Source: Timaviella obliquedivisa GSE-PSE-MK23-08B (GTDB taxonomy: Bacteria; Cyanobacteriota; Cyanobacteriia; Elainellales; Elainellaceae). Taken from it: a stretch of DNA of 64,000 nt. The DNA is taken from assembly GCA_019358855.1 (NCBI GenBank), contig JAHHII010000001.1, positions 372,001-436,000 of the forward strand, written 5' to 3'. The position numbers and the translations under genes are program-made. Under the pieces are notes generated by a model. The model had not been told where the DNA came from. It worked only from the letters and a program-made list of their open reading frames with translations, and made no database searches. This document shows positions 36,944 through 46,732 of the stretch, piece after piece (position 1 is the first letter of the stretch; each line of letters starts with the position of its first letter).

Positions 36944-37539
36944 AATATTCAGAATAACATGCATTGCTCTCGACTGAATGTATGGCGCTTCTAACTTTGG
37001 GGGGATGCAGTCACTAGGGCTTTCGCGGTGAAATCTTAAAAGATATTAATAAATCTCAGCTTCAAATAAAAATGGCTCTAAGCAAAAAGAAGCGATGATT
37101 TGTTTCTCAAGATGCAGTTGAAATTGAGGTAGGCACCTATTGTAAGAATCTAAAGCTAGCTTCTCACACCCATTATTTTTTAACAGAGTGTGACAATTTT
37201 ATTAACAAATGTTACGATTATTAGAAGAAGTAAACGTAATCAGTGAAAAGTTCCGGCGACAGCAATCTTTACTTAATCTGCTGCCGTATTGGTCACACCA
37301 ATAGCGCCAAGAGGCGTGATGGACAGTCTAAATGGATATGTGCCTTCATTTTGGGGCTGGGCTAGTTTCTGAGATGAAGTCAGTGCTATAGGGCAACTTA
37401 CGACTAGGCTACACTGCGGAGTTTAGCTGGCGTTTCTGCATTTGCCTGGTTATTCAGTTAAGTCATTTACCTGCGCTCAGTCTTAATGATATTAGTACAA
37501 TTGTCCTATTCAGTTCCTTGTAATTTGGGATGCGGCGAC
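36944..37539. other. Long spacer between ffs and the second sigma factor gene
   Basis: 596 bases without a credible gene. The left end holds the ffs promoter (minus strand). The rest, AT-rich at first, should contain the sigma factor promoter and a long leader. I see no tRNA or known RNA motif and no coding frame with resemblance to a family. Confidence 0.45.
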
Positions 37540-38496
37540 ATGAAAACGACTTCAACTTCTGCTGATATGGTGCGCGCCTACCTTCGAGAGATTGGGCGTG
37601 TTCCTCTTTTGACACATGAGCAAGAGATTCTTTTTGGAAAGCAGGTGCAGCGCTCGACTGCGCTCCGAGGTGTTAAGGAATTGATGGAAGAACGGCTGGG
37701 ACGGGCTGTGAACCAGGAAGAATGGGCACAGGAATCACAGGTTTCTACCGAAGAGTTAGCTCGGATGATTGCCGAGGGTGAAATTGCTAAACGAAAGATG
37801 GTCGAAGCTAATTTACGATTGGTTGTATCTGTTGCCAAAAAGTACATTAAGCGAAATGTCGATCTTCTTGATTTAATTCAAGAAGGAACTATTGGGATGC
37901 AGCGGGGTGTAGAGAAGTTTGATCCGACTAAGGGTTATCGGTTCTCGACCTATGCTTATTGGTGGATTCGTCAAGCCATTACACGGGCGATCGCTGAGAA
38001 AGGACGCACAATCCGTCTGCCTATCCATATCACTGAAAAGCTCAACAAAATTAAGAAGGCACAGCGTTATTTAGCCCAAACCTTAGGACGAGCGGCAACG
38101 GCAGCTGAACTAGCTGAAGAGTTAGATTTGACTCCAAAGCAAGTAAGAGAGTATTTGGAGCGATCGCGCCTCCCGCTTTCATTAGATTTGCGAGTTGGAG
38201 ATAACCAGGATACTGAGTTAGGGGAATTGCTAGAAGATACAGGGCCTACCCCTGAAGATTTTGCGGCTCAAGCCTCCTTGCGAACAGAACTAGCCCATTT
38301 AATGGAAGACTTAACGCCTCAACAGCAGGAAGTTTTACGGCTACGATTTGGGCTAGATGATGGGCAGGCTTTGACATTAGCAAAAATTGGCGACATGCTT
38401 AGTATTAGCCGCGAACGAGTTCGGCAGATTGAACGAGAAGCCTTGACCAAACTGCGTAAGCACCGAGCCGATATTCGAGAATATCTAGCAAGTTAG
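37540..38496 (+). CDS. RNA polymerase sigma factor, group 2 sigma-70 family (second copy)
   Basis: A 318-residue sigma factor close to the one at 20088. Regions: [20 protein letters not shown] (1.2), [21 protein letters not shown] (2.1), [14 protein letters not shown] (2.4), [14 protein letters not shown] (3) and [20 protein letters not shown] (4.2). I use ATG 37540; a longer frame from ATG 37486 adds 18 residues without resemblance to the family. The two factors differ mainly in region 1.2-2.1 and in regions 3.1-3.2, so they are paralogues with probably different stress inputs. A strong terminator follows, and dnaK2 is the next gene. Confidence 0.93.
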   Translation: MKTTSTSADMVRAYLREIGRVPLLTHEQEILFGKQVQRSTALRGVKELMEERLGRAVNQEEWAQESQVSTEELARMIAEGEIAKRKMVEANLRLVVSVAKKYIKRNVDLLDLIQEGTIGMQRGVEKFDPTKGYRFSTYAYWWIRQAITRAIAEKGRTIRLPIHITEKLNKIKKAQRYLAQTLGRAATAAELAEELDLTPKQVREYLERSRLPLSLDLRVGDNQDTELGELLEDTGPTPEDFAAQASLRTELAHLMEDLTPQQQEVLRLRFGLDDGQALTLAKIGDMLSISRERVRQIEREALTKLRKHRADIREYLAS

Positions 38497-38538
38497 GGAG
38501 CCAATTCCTCGTTAGCAACTACCTAAAACTTATCAGTC

Positions 38539-38574
38539 ATGGGCAATAGAGCTAGGTCTATTGCCCATATTTTT
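38539..38574 (+). terminator. Rho-independent terminator of the second sigma factor gene
   Basis: Perfect 12-base arms ATGGGCAATAGA and TCTATTGCCCAT around loop GCTAGG, followed by ATTTTTATT. It lies 43 bases after the stop codon. Confidence 0.93.
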
Positions 38575-39007
38575 ATTCATACTTTTCGGTGCAGTTATAC
38601 TTTTCCTTGCAACACACCGTAAAAAAATACGGGCGTTCAAACAGCGCTTGCAAATGCCCAAACTCCTAGTAAGACAGGCGGCAAACACCCCACATCAATT
38701 ACGGTTCGCCCCAATTACCGGAAGCCTTGCTGTCTCTAAACTGATAGACATGAACTCAATAAACCGTCCTTCCTCGGTTCGGTAAACACGCCTTCATCAG
38801 AAGCGGCAAAGGTACGCAGTATATAAAGAGTTCAATGCCCTTATTGTGCTTCTTCTTGCTACTCTTGGCGGAATGAAAGAAGCGGGGCATAGAAACTTTC
38901 TGTAAAAGTGGGACGCATAACACTCCCATTGATGACCGAGGGATGGGCAAAGTCAAAAAGTTTTCAAGTTAAACCTAGAACCTGTAGAACCGGAGCATAT
39001 CGTTAAC
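38575..39007. promoter_or_regulatory. dnaK2 upstream region
   Basis: 433 bases between the terminator and dnaK2. I see no CIRCE inverted repeat (TTAGCACTC-N9-GAGTGCTAA), so HrcA control of dnaK2 from this region is not supported. A frame of 74 codons starting inside the terminator is not credible. Otherwise nothing recognised. Confidence 0.4.
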
Positions 39008-40903
39008 ATGGCAAAAGTTGTTGGAATTGACTTAGGAACGACCAACTCTTGTGTAGCAGTAATGGAAGGGGGCAAGCCCACTGTGATTGCTAATGCGGAA
39101 GGTTTCCGCACAACGCCGTCGGTGGTTGCTTACGCAAAAAATGGCGATCGCCTTGTGGGGCAAATTGCAAAGCGTCAAGCGGTCATGAACCCCGAAAATA
39201 CTTTTTATTCAGTAAAGCGCTTTATTGGTCGTCGTCATGACGAAATTTCTAACGAAGCGACAGAAGTTGCTTACAAAGTAGTAAACGTGAATGGCAACGT
39301 TAAGATTGATTCTTCAACAGTGGGCAAACAGTTCTCTCCTGAAGAAATCTCTGCTCAAGTCCTTCGTAAGCTGGTTGACGACGCAGGTAAGTACTTAGGC
39401 GAAACAGTAACTCAAGCTGTCATTACTGTTCCTGCTTACTTTAATGACTCTCAGCGCCAAGCAACAAAAGATGCAGGCAAAATTGCTGGGATCGACGTTT
39501 TGCGAATTATCAACGAACCAACCGCTGCTTCATTAGCCTATGGCTTAGATAAGAAAAGCAACGAAGTTGTTCTCGTATTTGACTTAGGTGGCGGTACGTT
39601 TGACGTATCGATCCTAGAAGTAGGCGACGGTGTTTTTGAAGTCCGCTCTACCTCTGGTGACACCCACTTGGGCGGCGACGACTTTGACAAAAAGATCGTT
39701 GACTACATGGCAGAAGAGTTCAGAAAGTCGGAGGGCATTGACCTTCGTAAAGATAAGCAGGCATTGCAACGCTTAACGGAAGCTGCTGAAAAAGCCAAAA
39801 TTGAGCTTTCTAGCGTCACTCAAGCAGAAATTAACTTACCCTTCATCACAGCAACTCAGGATGGGCCTAAGCACATCAACATGACCTTGACCCGTGCTAA
39901 GTTTGAAGACCTCTGCACAGACTTAATCGATCGCTGCCGCATTCCTGTTGAAAACTCGCTTCGTGATGCCAAACTTGACAAGGGCAGCATTGACGAAGTG
40001 GTGTTAGTTGGGGGTTCAACTCGGATTCCTGCTATTCAAGAGCTAGTTAAGCGAGTCTTGGGCAAAGACCCTAATCAAACAGTTAACCCTGATGAAGTCG
40101 TGGCAGTTGGTGCCGCTATTCAAGCAGGTGTGCTATCTGGTGAGGTCAAAGATATTCTGCTGCTAGACGTGACACCTTTGTCTCTGGGGGTAGAAACCTT
40201 GGGCGGCGTAATGACCAAAATTATTACTCGCAACACTACCATCCCGACCAAAAAGTCAGAGACTTTCTCAACGGCTGCTGACGGTCAAGCAAACGTGGAA
40301 ATTCATGTTCTGCAAGGCGAACGGGAAATGTCTAACGACAATAAGAGCTTAGGAACTTTCCGTCTAGATGGCATTCCTGCGGCTCCTCGTGGCGTTCCTC
40401 AAATTGAAGTCACATTTGATATTGATGCTAACGGTATTCTCAATGTTCGTGCCAAAGATAAGGGTACGGGCAAAGAACAATCTATCAGCATCACAGGTGC
40501 ATCGACACTGCCTCAAGATGAGGTCGAGCGGATGGTGCGCGAGGCAGAAGCCAATGCAACTGCTGATAAAGAACGTCGGGAGCAGATTGATGTCAAAAAC
40601 CAAGCTGACTCGCTTACCTATCAAGCTGAGAAGCAGATGACAGAGTTAGGCGACAAGGTTTCGGCTGAGGAGAAAACCAAGGTTGAAGGTTTGGTGAAAG
40701 ACCTCCGAGAGGCGATCGTTCAGGATGACTTTGAGAAAATCAAGGCAATGACTACTGAGCTTCAGCAAGCGCTCTATGCCATTAGCAGCAACTTGTACCA
40801 GTCTACGAGTGAAGGTGCGGCTCCGGGGGATGGCAGTAGTGGTGCTTCTACCAGTGGCGAAGATGATGTCATTGATGCTGAGTTCTCAGAAGACGATAAG
40901 TAA
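39008..40903 (+). CDS. dnaK2: Hsp70 chaperone DnaK (DnaK2-like)
   Basis: A 631-residue Hsp70 of standard length. The ATPase domain has [36 protein letters not shown] and [13 protein letters not shown]; the peptide-binding domain has [18 protein letters not shown]; and the C-terminus ends in [13 protein letters not shown], the EEVD-like bacterial end. It folds nascent and stress-damaged proteins with DnaJ and GrpE; neither grpE nor another dnaJ is adjacent. In cyanobacteria the conventional-length, essential copy is called DnaK2, an assignment made here from length and tail. A long hairpin terminator follows. Confidence 0.95.
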   Translation: MAKVVGIDLGTTNSCVAVMEGGKPTVIANAEGFRTTPSVVAYAKNGDRLVGQIAKRQAVMNPENTFYSVKRFIGRRHDEISNEATEVAYKVVNVNGNVKIDSSTVGKQFSPEEISAQVLRKLVDDAGKYLGETVTQAVITVPAYFNDSQRQATKDAGKIAGIDVLRIINEPTAASLAYGLDKKSNEVVLVFDLGGGTFDVSILEVGDGVFEVRSTSGDTHLGGDDFDKKIVDYMAEEFRKSEGIDLRKDKQALQRLTEAAEKAKIELSSVTQAEINLPFITATQDGPKHINMTLTRAKFEDLCTDLIDRCRIPVENSLRDAKLDKGSIDEVVLVGGSTRIPAIQELVKRVLGKDPNQTVNPDEVVAVGAAIQAGVLSGEVKDILLLDVTPLSLGVETLGGVMTKIITRNTTIPTKKSETFSTAADGQANVEIHVLQGEREMSNDNKSLGTFRLDGIPAAPRGVPQIEVTFDIDANGILNVRAKDKGTGKEQSISITGASTLPQDEVERMVREAEANATADKERREQIDVKNQADSLTYQAEKQMTELGDKVSAEEKTKVEGLVKDLREAIVQDDFEKIKAMTTELQQALYAISSNLYQSTSEGAAPGDGSSGASTSGEDDVIDAEFSEDDK

Positions 40904-41013
40904 GCATCGGTAGGTCAATGGGGGTAGTCATTGGCTATCTACTGTAGATTCTGTAGAGGTGCTTCCTGGAGTAAACATCTCTACAAGACTCTTCTCTACA
41001 AGACTCTACATAT

Positions 41014-41067
41014 AAAGGCTTGTGTCGGTGTGGTGCCATAGGCGATCGCTCGACACAAGCCTTTTTT
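41014..41067 (+). terminator. Terminator of dnaK2
   Basis: Arms AAAGGCTTGTGTCG and CGACACAAGCCTTT (14 pairs) flank a 23-base loop that carries a HIP1 octamer; the 3' arm runs into six T. It lies 110 bases after the dnaK2 stop, in the 306-base gap before the DUF2808 gene. Confidence 0.9.
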
Positions 41068-41209
41068 ATGGAACCCTTCAAGGTTGTTTTTCGTCGTTAG
41101 AATTGCCATTGAAGAATTTTCAACAGGTTCACAGATAATTTTGGTAAAGTGATTAACTGTGACAACTCACAATAAAACTCAGTAGTGCTACACACAGGTA
41201 CAGAACCTT

Positions 41210-41749
41210 ATGTCACGTCAAAAATCATCATTGATTTGTCTATTTTCCGGTCTGGCAGCCGTTGGATGTCTGCTCACAGGTCTACCGACCGCTAGCTTGG
41301 CTCAAGGGCTACCAGGCTTAACTATTTTTAGCGGCGTTGACCGAGAAAATCAACTTGGGTATCGGTTAGACTTTGGCGGCGAGATTTCTCGAACCGATCG
41401 CTACCGTCTCAGAATCCCTCAACGGAAGATGACATTAGCAGCCTCTGAGTTTATTGTTGCTTACCCCGATACCTATACGGGCAAATTTGATCCTGACGAA
41501 GTTGAGGTGAAGGTTGATGGCGAAGAAATTGCGTTGGAATCTGTCAACTGGGATCAAGAAAATCGGGTAATTGAAATTTATCCGCAAGAAAGTGTTGCGG
41601 CAGATACGCGGGTTGAAATTATTCTATCGGATGTCCAAAACCCTCGGCGCATCGGGACGCACTATTTCAACGCATTGGTTCGTTCTCCAGGAGATGTGCC
41701 TCTGAACCGTTATTTGGGCACTTGGATTTTGAGCATTGGCAACGACTAA
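41210..41749 (+). CDS. DUF2808 domain-containing exported protein
   Basis: A 179-residue protein with a signal peptide (about residues 1-31, ending TASLAQG). The mature part is DUF2808: LTIFSGVDRENQLGYRLDFGG, RYRLRIPQRKMTLAASEF, and the C-terminal ADTRVEIILSDVQNPRRIGTHYF-type end. It is a beta-rich cyanobacterial family of unknown role, exported to periplasm or thylakoid lumen. It is followed at once by a long perfect inverted repeat, and then by the rpmH cluster. Confidence 0.9.
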   Translation: MSRQKSSLICLFSGLAAVGCLLTGLPTASLAQGLPGLTIFSGVDRENQLGYRLDFGGEISRTDRYRLRIPQRKMTLAASEFIVAYPDTYTGKFDPDEVEVKVDGEEIALESVNWDQENRVIEIYPQESVAADTRVEIILSDVQNPRRIGTHYFNALVRSPGDVPLNRYLGTWILSIGND

Positions 41750-41758
41750 ACCTTGTCT

Positions 41759-41810
41759 TCTGCTCTTAGGAAGCCGACTTCTTTTCAAAAGTCGGCTTCC
41801 TAAGAGCAGA
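41759..41810. repeat. Perfect 22-bp inverted repeat before rpmH
   Basis: Left arm 41759-41780 and right arm 41789-41810 are exact complements, with an eight-base loop CTTTTCAA. The stem core is CTTAGGAAGCCGAC. No T tract follows on the plus strand (AGTCAGTG), so it is not a simple terminator. It lies 9 bases after the DUF2808 stop and 54 bases before rpmH. Confidence 0.85.
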
Positions 41811-41864
41811 GTCAGTGCTATTATTTAGGACTGTGATTTTTTAAGATTTGCAAGGTGAGTTTTC

Positions 41865-42005
41865 ATGACCAAGCGGACTTTAGGCGGCACCAGCCGTAAA
41901 CGAAGAAGAACTTCTGGCTTCCGGGCACGGATGAAATCCCATACGGGACGGCGTGTGATTCGGGCAAGACGGAGTAAAGGACGGGCTAGGTTGGCTGCTG
42001 TATAG
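41865..42005 (+). CDS. rpmH: 50S ribosomal protein L34
   Basis: A 46-residue highly basic protein, [19 protein letters not shown] at the start and [19 protein letters not shown] near the end, the full L34 signature. Codon by codon it runs from ATG 41865 to TAG 42003-42005. It begins the classical rpmH-rnpA-yidC-jag cluster; rnpA starts 5 bases later. A ribosome site AAGGTGAG lies about 10 bases before the ATG. L34 is one of the last proteins added to the large subunit. Confidence 0.97.
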   Translation: MTKRTLGGTSRKRRRTSGFRARMKSHTGRRVIRARRSKGRARLAAV

Positions 42006-42010
42006 CGATC

Positions 42011-42403
42011 GTGGCGCTGCCTAAGGGTCATCGATTAAAACGACGGCAAGACTTTACTAAGGTCTATCGGGCAGGTTTGTGTCGGCATACGCCGAACTTA
42101 ACTCTCAGAGCGTTGCGTCAACCTAAACTTACCTCAGAGGGCGATTTTGCTCCCCTAAGAGAGCCTGTTCAAACTTGTATCGGAATTTCGATCGGGCTTA
42201 AGGTTAGCAAGCGGGCTGTTGTTCGGAATCGAATTAAGCGGCGCATTCGTTCGGCAATGCAAGAGCTTTTGCCCCATTTGGCTTTAGGCTGGCAAATTGT
42301 AATTGTGGTGAAGCCAAGTGCTACTCAATGCAGTTATGAGCAATTTCTGCAAGAATTAAAGCAGTTACTTGTCAGCGCTGAGGTTATTATTAATGAGCAT
42401 TAA
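42011..42403 (+). CDS. rnpA: Ribonuclease P protein component
   Basis: A 130-residue basic protein starting at GTG 42011, five bases after rpmH. Signatures are LPKGHRLKRRQDFTKVYRAG at the N-terminus and the RNR-type motif KVSKRAVVRNRIKRRIR near residues 68-84. It binds the RNase P RNA and helps 5' maturation of tRNA. The RNA itself (rnpB) is not in this window. The stop codon lies 11 bases inside the next gene. Confidence 0.96.
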   Translation: MALPKGHRLKRRQDFTKVYRAGLCRHTPNLTLRALRQPKLTSEGDFAPLREPVQTCIGISIGLKVSKRAVVRNRIKRRIRSAMQELLPHLALGWQIVIVVKPSATQCSYEQFLQELKQLLVSAEVIINEH

Positions 42404-42785
42404 GGAAGAAGTTTATTTTGAGGGTGCGCCCCATGTGGGCGACTTAATTACTAATATTCTTTTAGGATTTACTGTTATTTGCTTGCCTTTAACGGTGGGG
42501 GCGATCGTTCGAGCGATCTGGTTGCGTTACCGCATTACCGATCGCCGCATTACAGTGATTGGTGGATGGATGGGGCGCGATCGCTCCGATATCATTTACT
42601 CGGAAATCACTAAAGTTGTGACTGTTCCTCGGGGCTTAGGCGCTTGGGGAGATATGGTCATTACCCTAAAGGATGGTAGCCGCCTAGAACTTAGAGCGAT
42701 GCCCAAGTTCAGGGAAATGTACGATTTCATTAACAATAAACTGTCAGCTAAAGCCCAGGGGGCTAGCGGCCCTATTGGCAAGTAG
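42393..42785 (+). CDS. PH (DUF304-type) domain membrane protein
   Basis: A 130-residue protein starting at ATG 42393, overlapping rnpA by 11 bases. An N-terminal hydrophobic helix pair (about residues 15-45; ITNILLGFTVICLPLTVGAIV) precedes a bacterial PH domain of the DUF304 type (YRITDRRITVIGGWMGRDRSDI, VVTVPRGLGAWGDMVITLKDG). Such proteins are membrane-bound lipid or protein adaptors of unclear role. Its constant position between rnpA and yidC in cyanobacteria suggests a link to membrane protein insertion; that is inference. Confidence 0.87.
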   Translation: MSIKEEVYFEGAPHVGDLITNILLGFTVICLPLTVGAIVRAIWLRYRITDRRITVIGGWMGRDRSDIIYSEITKVVTVPRGLGAWGDMVITLKDGSRLELRAMPKFREMYDFINNKLSAKAQGASGPIGK

Positions 42786-42890
42786 GGAAATCCTGTACGG
42801 GTCTGGGTAAGCTCCTTGACTGGCAGATTGATACCCATATAGCTATTATTTAGACCGGATCACACACTCAGACGCAGGTAGACACAGAGC

Positions 42891-44090
42891 ATGGACTTCG
42901 GTGTTGGGTTTCTCTCAAATAACGTAATGCTGCCGATCCTAGATTTTTTCTACGGCATCATTCCCAGCTATGGTCTTGCCATTGTTGCGCTGACCTTAGT
43001 GATTCGGTTTGCGCTCTATCCTTTAAGCGCAGGCTCTATTCGTAACATGCGGCGCATGAAAGTCGCTCAACCTGCTATGCAAAAGCGGGTCAAAGAGGTG
43101 CAGGAGCGTCATAAAGATGATCCGGCCAAGCAACAAGAGGAAATGAGCAAGGTTTATAAGGAGTTTGGTAACCCCTTGGCAGGCTGCTTCCCGGTTGTCT
43201 TGCAGATGCCCATCTTGTTCGCACTTTTCGCAACGCTGCGGGGTTCACCGTTTTCTGATGTGCCCTACAATATCAACCTTCAAGTGTTGCCTAAGGAGCA
43301 GATTGAACAGATTCAGCCTCAGGCTTATACGTCTAAACCTCAAAATATCTATGTGGCTGATGGAACCCATATTCCAGTTTCAGCGCTAATTCCAGGAGGC
43401 GATCGCCTCACGGTTGGTGAGAAAACCAGCATTGAGTTTCAAACTGTGGCAGGCAAGCCCTTAACTGATGTGTTAGCCGAGTACCCCGACAGCGAGATTA
43501 AACCCACTTGGAAGATTACTAAGGGCGACAACCTCGTCAGGTTCGATGAAAAGGGCAATCTTGAGGCATTGGCTCCTGGTGACGTGACCTTGCAAGGAAG
43601 CGTTCCAGGAATTGCCTCAAACAAAGGCTTTCTCTTTATCACTGCTCTCGGACGGGTTGGAGCCTTTGGCGAAGATGGCGCTATCAACTGGGACATCTTG
43701 GGGATGGTTGTATTCTTTGGCATTAGCCTTTATGTCAGCCAGCTGATTTCAGGACAAGGCGCAACCGATAACCCTCAGCAGTCTGCGGTTAATAAATTTA
43801 CGCCAGTGATCTTTTCGGGCATGTTTCTGTTTTTCCCTTTGCCGGCAGGAGTGTTGATGTACATGGTGATTGCCAACATGTTTCAAACGCTCCAAACCTT
43901 CATTTTGTCAAAGGAACCATTGCCAGAGAATCTTCAGAAGATTGTAGACGCTGATGAAAAGAAAAAGGCGATCGGAGAAGAGCGGCAGTCCTTACCCTTT
44001 GAACCTAAAGCAGTAAAGAAAGAGGAAGCTCCTAAAAAAGAATCTGGCGGAACAGACAAGGTTTCAAAAAAGAATAATAAAAAGGGTTGA
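42891..44090 (+). CDS. yidC: Membrane protein insertase YidC/Oxa1
   Basis: A 399-residue insertase that places proteins, including photosystem subunits, into cytoplasmic and thylakoid membranes. The N-terminal helix and cytoplasmic hairpin ([40 protein letters not shown]) match the family. A soluble insertion of about 120 residues at about 130-255 separates the second and third helices; it is larger than in E. coli-type or Bacillus proteins and typical for cyanobacteria. The C-terminal tail is Lys-rich and disordered. jag follows by 3 bases. Confidence 0.95.
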   Translation: MDFGVGFLSNNVMLPILDFFYGIIPSYGLAIVALTLVIRFALYPLSAGSIRNMRRMKVAQPAMQKRVKEVQERHKDDPAKQQEEMSKVYKEFGNPLAGCFPVVLQMPILFALFATLRGSPFSDVPYNINLQVLPKEQIEQIQPQAYTSKPQNIYVADGTHIPVSALIPGGDRLTVGEKTSIEFQTVAGKPLTDVLAEYPDSEIKPTWKITKGDNLVRFDEKGNLEALAPGDVTLQGSVPGIASNKGFLFITALGRVGAFGEDGAINWDILGMVVFFGISLYVSQLISGQGATDNPQQSAVNKFTPVIFSGMFLFFPLPAGVLMYMVIANMFQTLQTFILSKEPLPENLQKIVDADEKKKAIGEERQSLPFEPKAVKKEEAPKKESGGTDKVSKKNNKKG

Positions 44091-44093
44091 AGT

Positions 44094-44615
44094 ATGGATG
44101 AGCAGCAGGTTCAGGATGGGCAGAAGTGGTTAGTAGATTTATTAAAGCTTTCCGGATTACCAACCCAGGTTCAAGCCGATTTAAACAAGGTTGAGATTGA
44201 GGAAAGCTGTTGGTTAACACTAGATGCTGACCACACTCTAATCTCTGAACAAGTGCAAGCTCTGATTGGCGTTCAGGGTGCTGCGTTGGATGCTTTGCAA
44301 TATTTAGCTAACACAATCCTGAACATGGGGCGAGGTGAGGGTGAGCAGCTGGCGTTTACCCTTGAGTTGAGTGGTTATCGGGCACGACGACAGTTAGAAC
44401 TGAAAGAACTATCAGATCTGGCGGCACAAAAAGTTCTGGAAACCCAAGAAGAATATGAAATGTCGGCACTGTCTTCGGCAGAGCGACGCCTAGTCCATAC
44501 GTACCTAAAATCTTTTGATGACTTGGAAACCTACAGCCGAGGGCGCGAACCCGATCGCCGTTTAGTGGTTCGTCTTGCTCAGCCTCCTGCGGTTGATCCG
44601 TCCAAATTTGCCTGA
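44094..44615 (+). CDS. jag: KhpB/Jag-type RNA-binding protein
   Basis: A 173-residue protein with a KH-like domain (DHTLISEQVQALIGVQGAALDALQY) in the middle and a C-terminal R3H domain (LSSAERRLVHTYLKSFDDLET, then R-x-PDRRLVVR). The N-terminal Jag domain is short. KhpB binds many small RNAs and messages in other bacteria. It begins three bases after yidC, which is the conserved partner in most bacteria. ATG 44094 is the only fitting start. Confidence 0.93.
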   Translation: MDEQQVQDGQKWLVDLLKLSGLPTQVQADLNKVEIEESCWLTLDADHTLISEQVQALIGVQGAALDALQYLANTILNMGRGEGEQLAFTLELSGYRARRQLELKELSDLAAQKVLETQEEYEMSALSSAERRLVHTYLKSFDDLETYSRGREPDRRLVVRLAQPPAVDPSKFA

Positions 44616-44649
44616 TCTCGTTTTGTCTTCGCGCTGAGCGGCGCTAAAC

Positions 44650-45153
44650 ATGATGGAACCCATTTATATCCCCCACATTGCTAGAGCACCTGGCCAGACC
44701 TGGAAAGTTCCAGTCCAGGATCGTCTGCAAGATTTAGAAACCCTGACTCCAGCGCAAGGCTCGGTTCAGATTGTCCACCGAGGCAGCTTTTTGGAGGTCA
44801 GTGCCCAAGCAGAAGCAATCATGACGTTGACTTGCGATCGCTGTCTTCAGCAATACAATCATCGCGTCATTGTCAACACTTCTGAAATTATTTGGTTACA
44901 GGAAGTCGTCGAAGAAGAAGTCGATCCGATGGTGGAACGAGAAGTTGCCCTAGATGATCTGGTGGATTCCCTTCCTCCTCAAGGTCACTTTCGCCCCGAT
45001 GAGTGGCTATATGAGCAGTTTTGCCTCAGCATCCCGCAGCGGCAATTGTGCGATCGCCAATGTCCTGGCATTCCTATCGAAAATCCTCCTGAGTCTGCCC
45101 CGATTGATCGACGCTGGGCTTCTTTAGAATCTTTTAAGAACCAACTGAGTTGA
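44650..45153 (+). CDS. DUF177 / YceD family protein
   Basis: A 167-residue protein. The family motif LTCDRCLQQYNHRV is near residue 57-70, and the C-terminal CDRQCPGIP element follows near residue 137. These two pairs of cysteines suggest a zinc-binding fold. DUF177 proteins are linked to 23S rRNA metabolism and, in plants, to chloroplast ribosome assembly. Its place between jag and the AAA ATPase, in a cluster starting with two ribosome/RNase P genes, fits. Starts at ATG 44650. Confidence 0.9.
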   Translation: MMEPIYIPHIARAPGQTWKVPVQDRLQDLETLTPAQGSVQIVHRGSFLEVSAQAEAIMTLTCDRCLQQYNHRVIVNTSEIIWLQEVVEEEVDPMVEREVALDDLVDSLPPQGHFRPDEWLYEQFCLSIPQRQLCDRQCPGIPIENPPESAPIDRRWASLESFKNQLS

Positions 45154-45187
45154 TAATAAATGTATCAACCCAAATGTTTCCCTTATC

Positions 45188-46702
45188 ATGAGTTTCAATG
45201 AAGAATTTGAACTCCTCCTTCGCGCCCGCCATGCGTTGATCTATCTGCCGACACGAGAAGAGGAGCGTGTGGAAGCCGCGATCGCTTACTCTGCCAAACA
45301 GCAGGGCGATCGAGGGGTATATATCTGGGACTTTGTTGATGGCTACCAGGGCAATCCCAATGATGCTGGATTTGGCAAGCGCAATCCATTACAGGCGCTC
45401 GAATTCGTTCAAAAACTACCCGCCTCTGTGCCTGGGATCTTTGTTCTGCGCGACTTTCATCGTTTTTTAGAAGATGTTGCCATTGCCCGTAAGCTGCGCA
45501 ACCTTGCCCGCTTGCTAAAATCTCAGCCCAAGACCATCGTGATCGTGTCGCCCCAAGTGACGATTCCCGATGATTTGAGTGAGGTGATGACGGTTCTAGA
45601 GTTTCCTTTGCCAGGAATTGCCGAGATTAAAATTGAGCTAGAGCGATTGATTGCTGGAACTGGGCAAGCGCCTCTAGAGCCACGGGTACTAGATGAATGG
45701 GTACGCTCTTGCCAGGGGCTATCGATGGAGCGGATTCGGCGAGTGCTGGCAAAAGCGATCGCTACCCACGGTTCCCTACAAGCCGATGACGTGGAGCTCA
45801 TTCTCGAAGAAAAGCGCCAGACCATTCGTCAGACCCAGATTCTAGATTTCTACCCTGCGACTCAGCAGATCTCTGATATTGGGGGGCTGGATAACTTGAA
45901 GGACTGGCTGTTGCGTCGGGGCGGAGCTTTCTCAGAAAAGGCACGGCAGTACGGGCTGCCCCATCCGCGCGGATTGCTGTTAGTTGGCATTCAAGGCACT
46001 GGTAAATCGTTAACGGCAAAAGCGATCGCCCATCACTGGCATTTGCCGCTGCTGCGGCTAGATGTGGGACGGCTCTTTGCTGGATTAGTCGGAGAATCGG
46101 AATCTCGGACACGCCAAATGATTCAGTTAGCTGAAGCCCTCGCTCCTTGCATTCTATGGATTGATGAAATCGACAAAGCTTTTTCAGGGCTAGAAGGTCG
46201 GGGCGACTCAGGCACCTCTAGCCGGGTATTTGGTACGGTAGTGACTTGGCTGGCTGAGAAAGCTTCGCCTGTCTTTGTGGTGGCAACTGCCAATAATATT
46301 CAAGCTCTTCCTCCTGAAATGCTGCGTCGAGGACGGTTTGATGAAATCTTCTTTGTAGGATTGCCGAACCAAGAGGAGCGTAAAGCCATTTTTGCAGTCC
46401 ACTTAGCGCGGCTCCGTCCTCATAATCTCAAGAGTTATGATGGCGATCGCTTGGCTTACGAAACTCCAGATTTCTCAGGCGCAGAGATTGAGCAAATTTT
46501 AATTGAGGCGATGCACATTGGCTTTAGCCAGAACCGCGACTTTACCACTGAGGATGTGTTGGAGGCAGCCAGTCAACTCATTCCCTTAGCCCGCACCGCC
46601 CAAGATCAAATTCAACTCTTGCAAAATTGGGCAAGCGATGGCAGAGTAAGGCTGGCTTCTCGGCAAGGAGGGCTAGGACGTGTACAACAGCCCTTGCTCT
46701 AA
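45188..46702 (+). CDS. ycf46: Ycf46-like AAA+ ATPase
   Basis: A 504-residue AAA+ protein. The N-terminal 230 residues (LLRARHALIYLPTREEERVE) are the Ycf46-type domain. The AAA core has Walker A GIQGTGKSLTAKAIA at 267-281, Walker B CILWIDEIDKAF near 322, and the second region of homology ATANNIQALPPEMLRRGRFDE. This protein is encoded in some plastid genomes and in cyanobacteria, where it has been linked to carbon uptake regulation; role here is inference. It lies 34 bases after DUF177. Confidence 0.9.
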   Translation: MSFNEEFELLLRARHALIYLPTREEERVEAAIAYSAKQQGDRGVYIWDFVDGYQGNPNDAGFGKRNPLQALEFVQKLPASVPGIFVLRDFHRFLEDVAIARKLRNLARLLKSQPKTIVIVSPQVTIPDDLSEVMTVLEFPLPGIAEIKIELERLIAGTGQAPLEPRVLDEWVRSCQGLSMERIRRVLAKAIATHGSLQADDVELILEEKRQTIRQTQILDFYPATQQISDIGGLDNLKDWLLRRGGAFSEKARQYGLPHPRGLLLVGIQGTGKSLTAKAIAHHWHLPLLRLDVGRLFAGLVGESESRTRQMIQLAEALAPCILWIDEIDKAFSGLEGRGDSGTSSRVFGTVVTWLAEKASPVFVVATANNIQALPPEMLRRGRFDEIFFVGLPNQEERKAIFAVHLARLRPHNLKSYDGDRLAYETPDFSGAEIEQILIEAMHIGFSQNRDFTTEDVLEAASQLIPLARTAQDQIQLLQNWASDGRVRLASRQGGLGRVQQPLL

Positions 46703-46732
46703 AGATTGACGCAAGTTAAGGGGATTTGAACC

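Noticed and set aside
37160-37340. Possible tRNA or 6S RNA in the leader of the second sigma factor
   Set aside because: No T-loop GTTCRANTC element, no cloverleaf and no known 6S signature could be found by eye.
38561-38785. 74-codon frame with a hydrophobic start after the second sigma factor
   Set aside because: It would start with TTG inside the 3' arm of a strong terminator, has no ribosome site, and its second half lacks protein-like composition.
38575-39007. CIRCE element upstream of dnaK2
   Set aside because: No TTAGCACTC/GAGTGCTAA inverted repeat is present.
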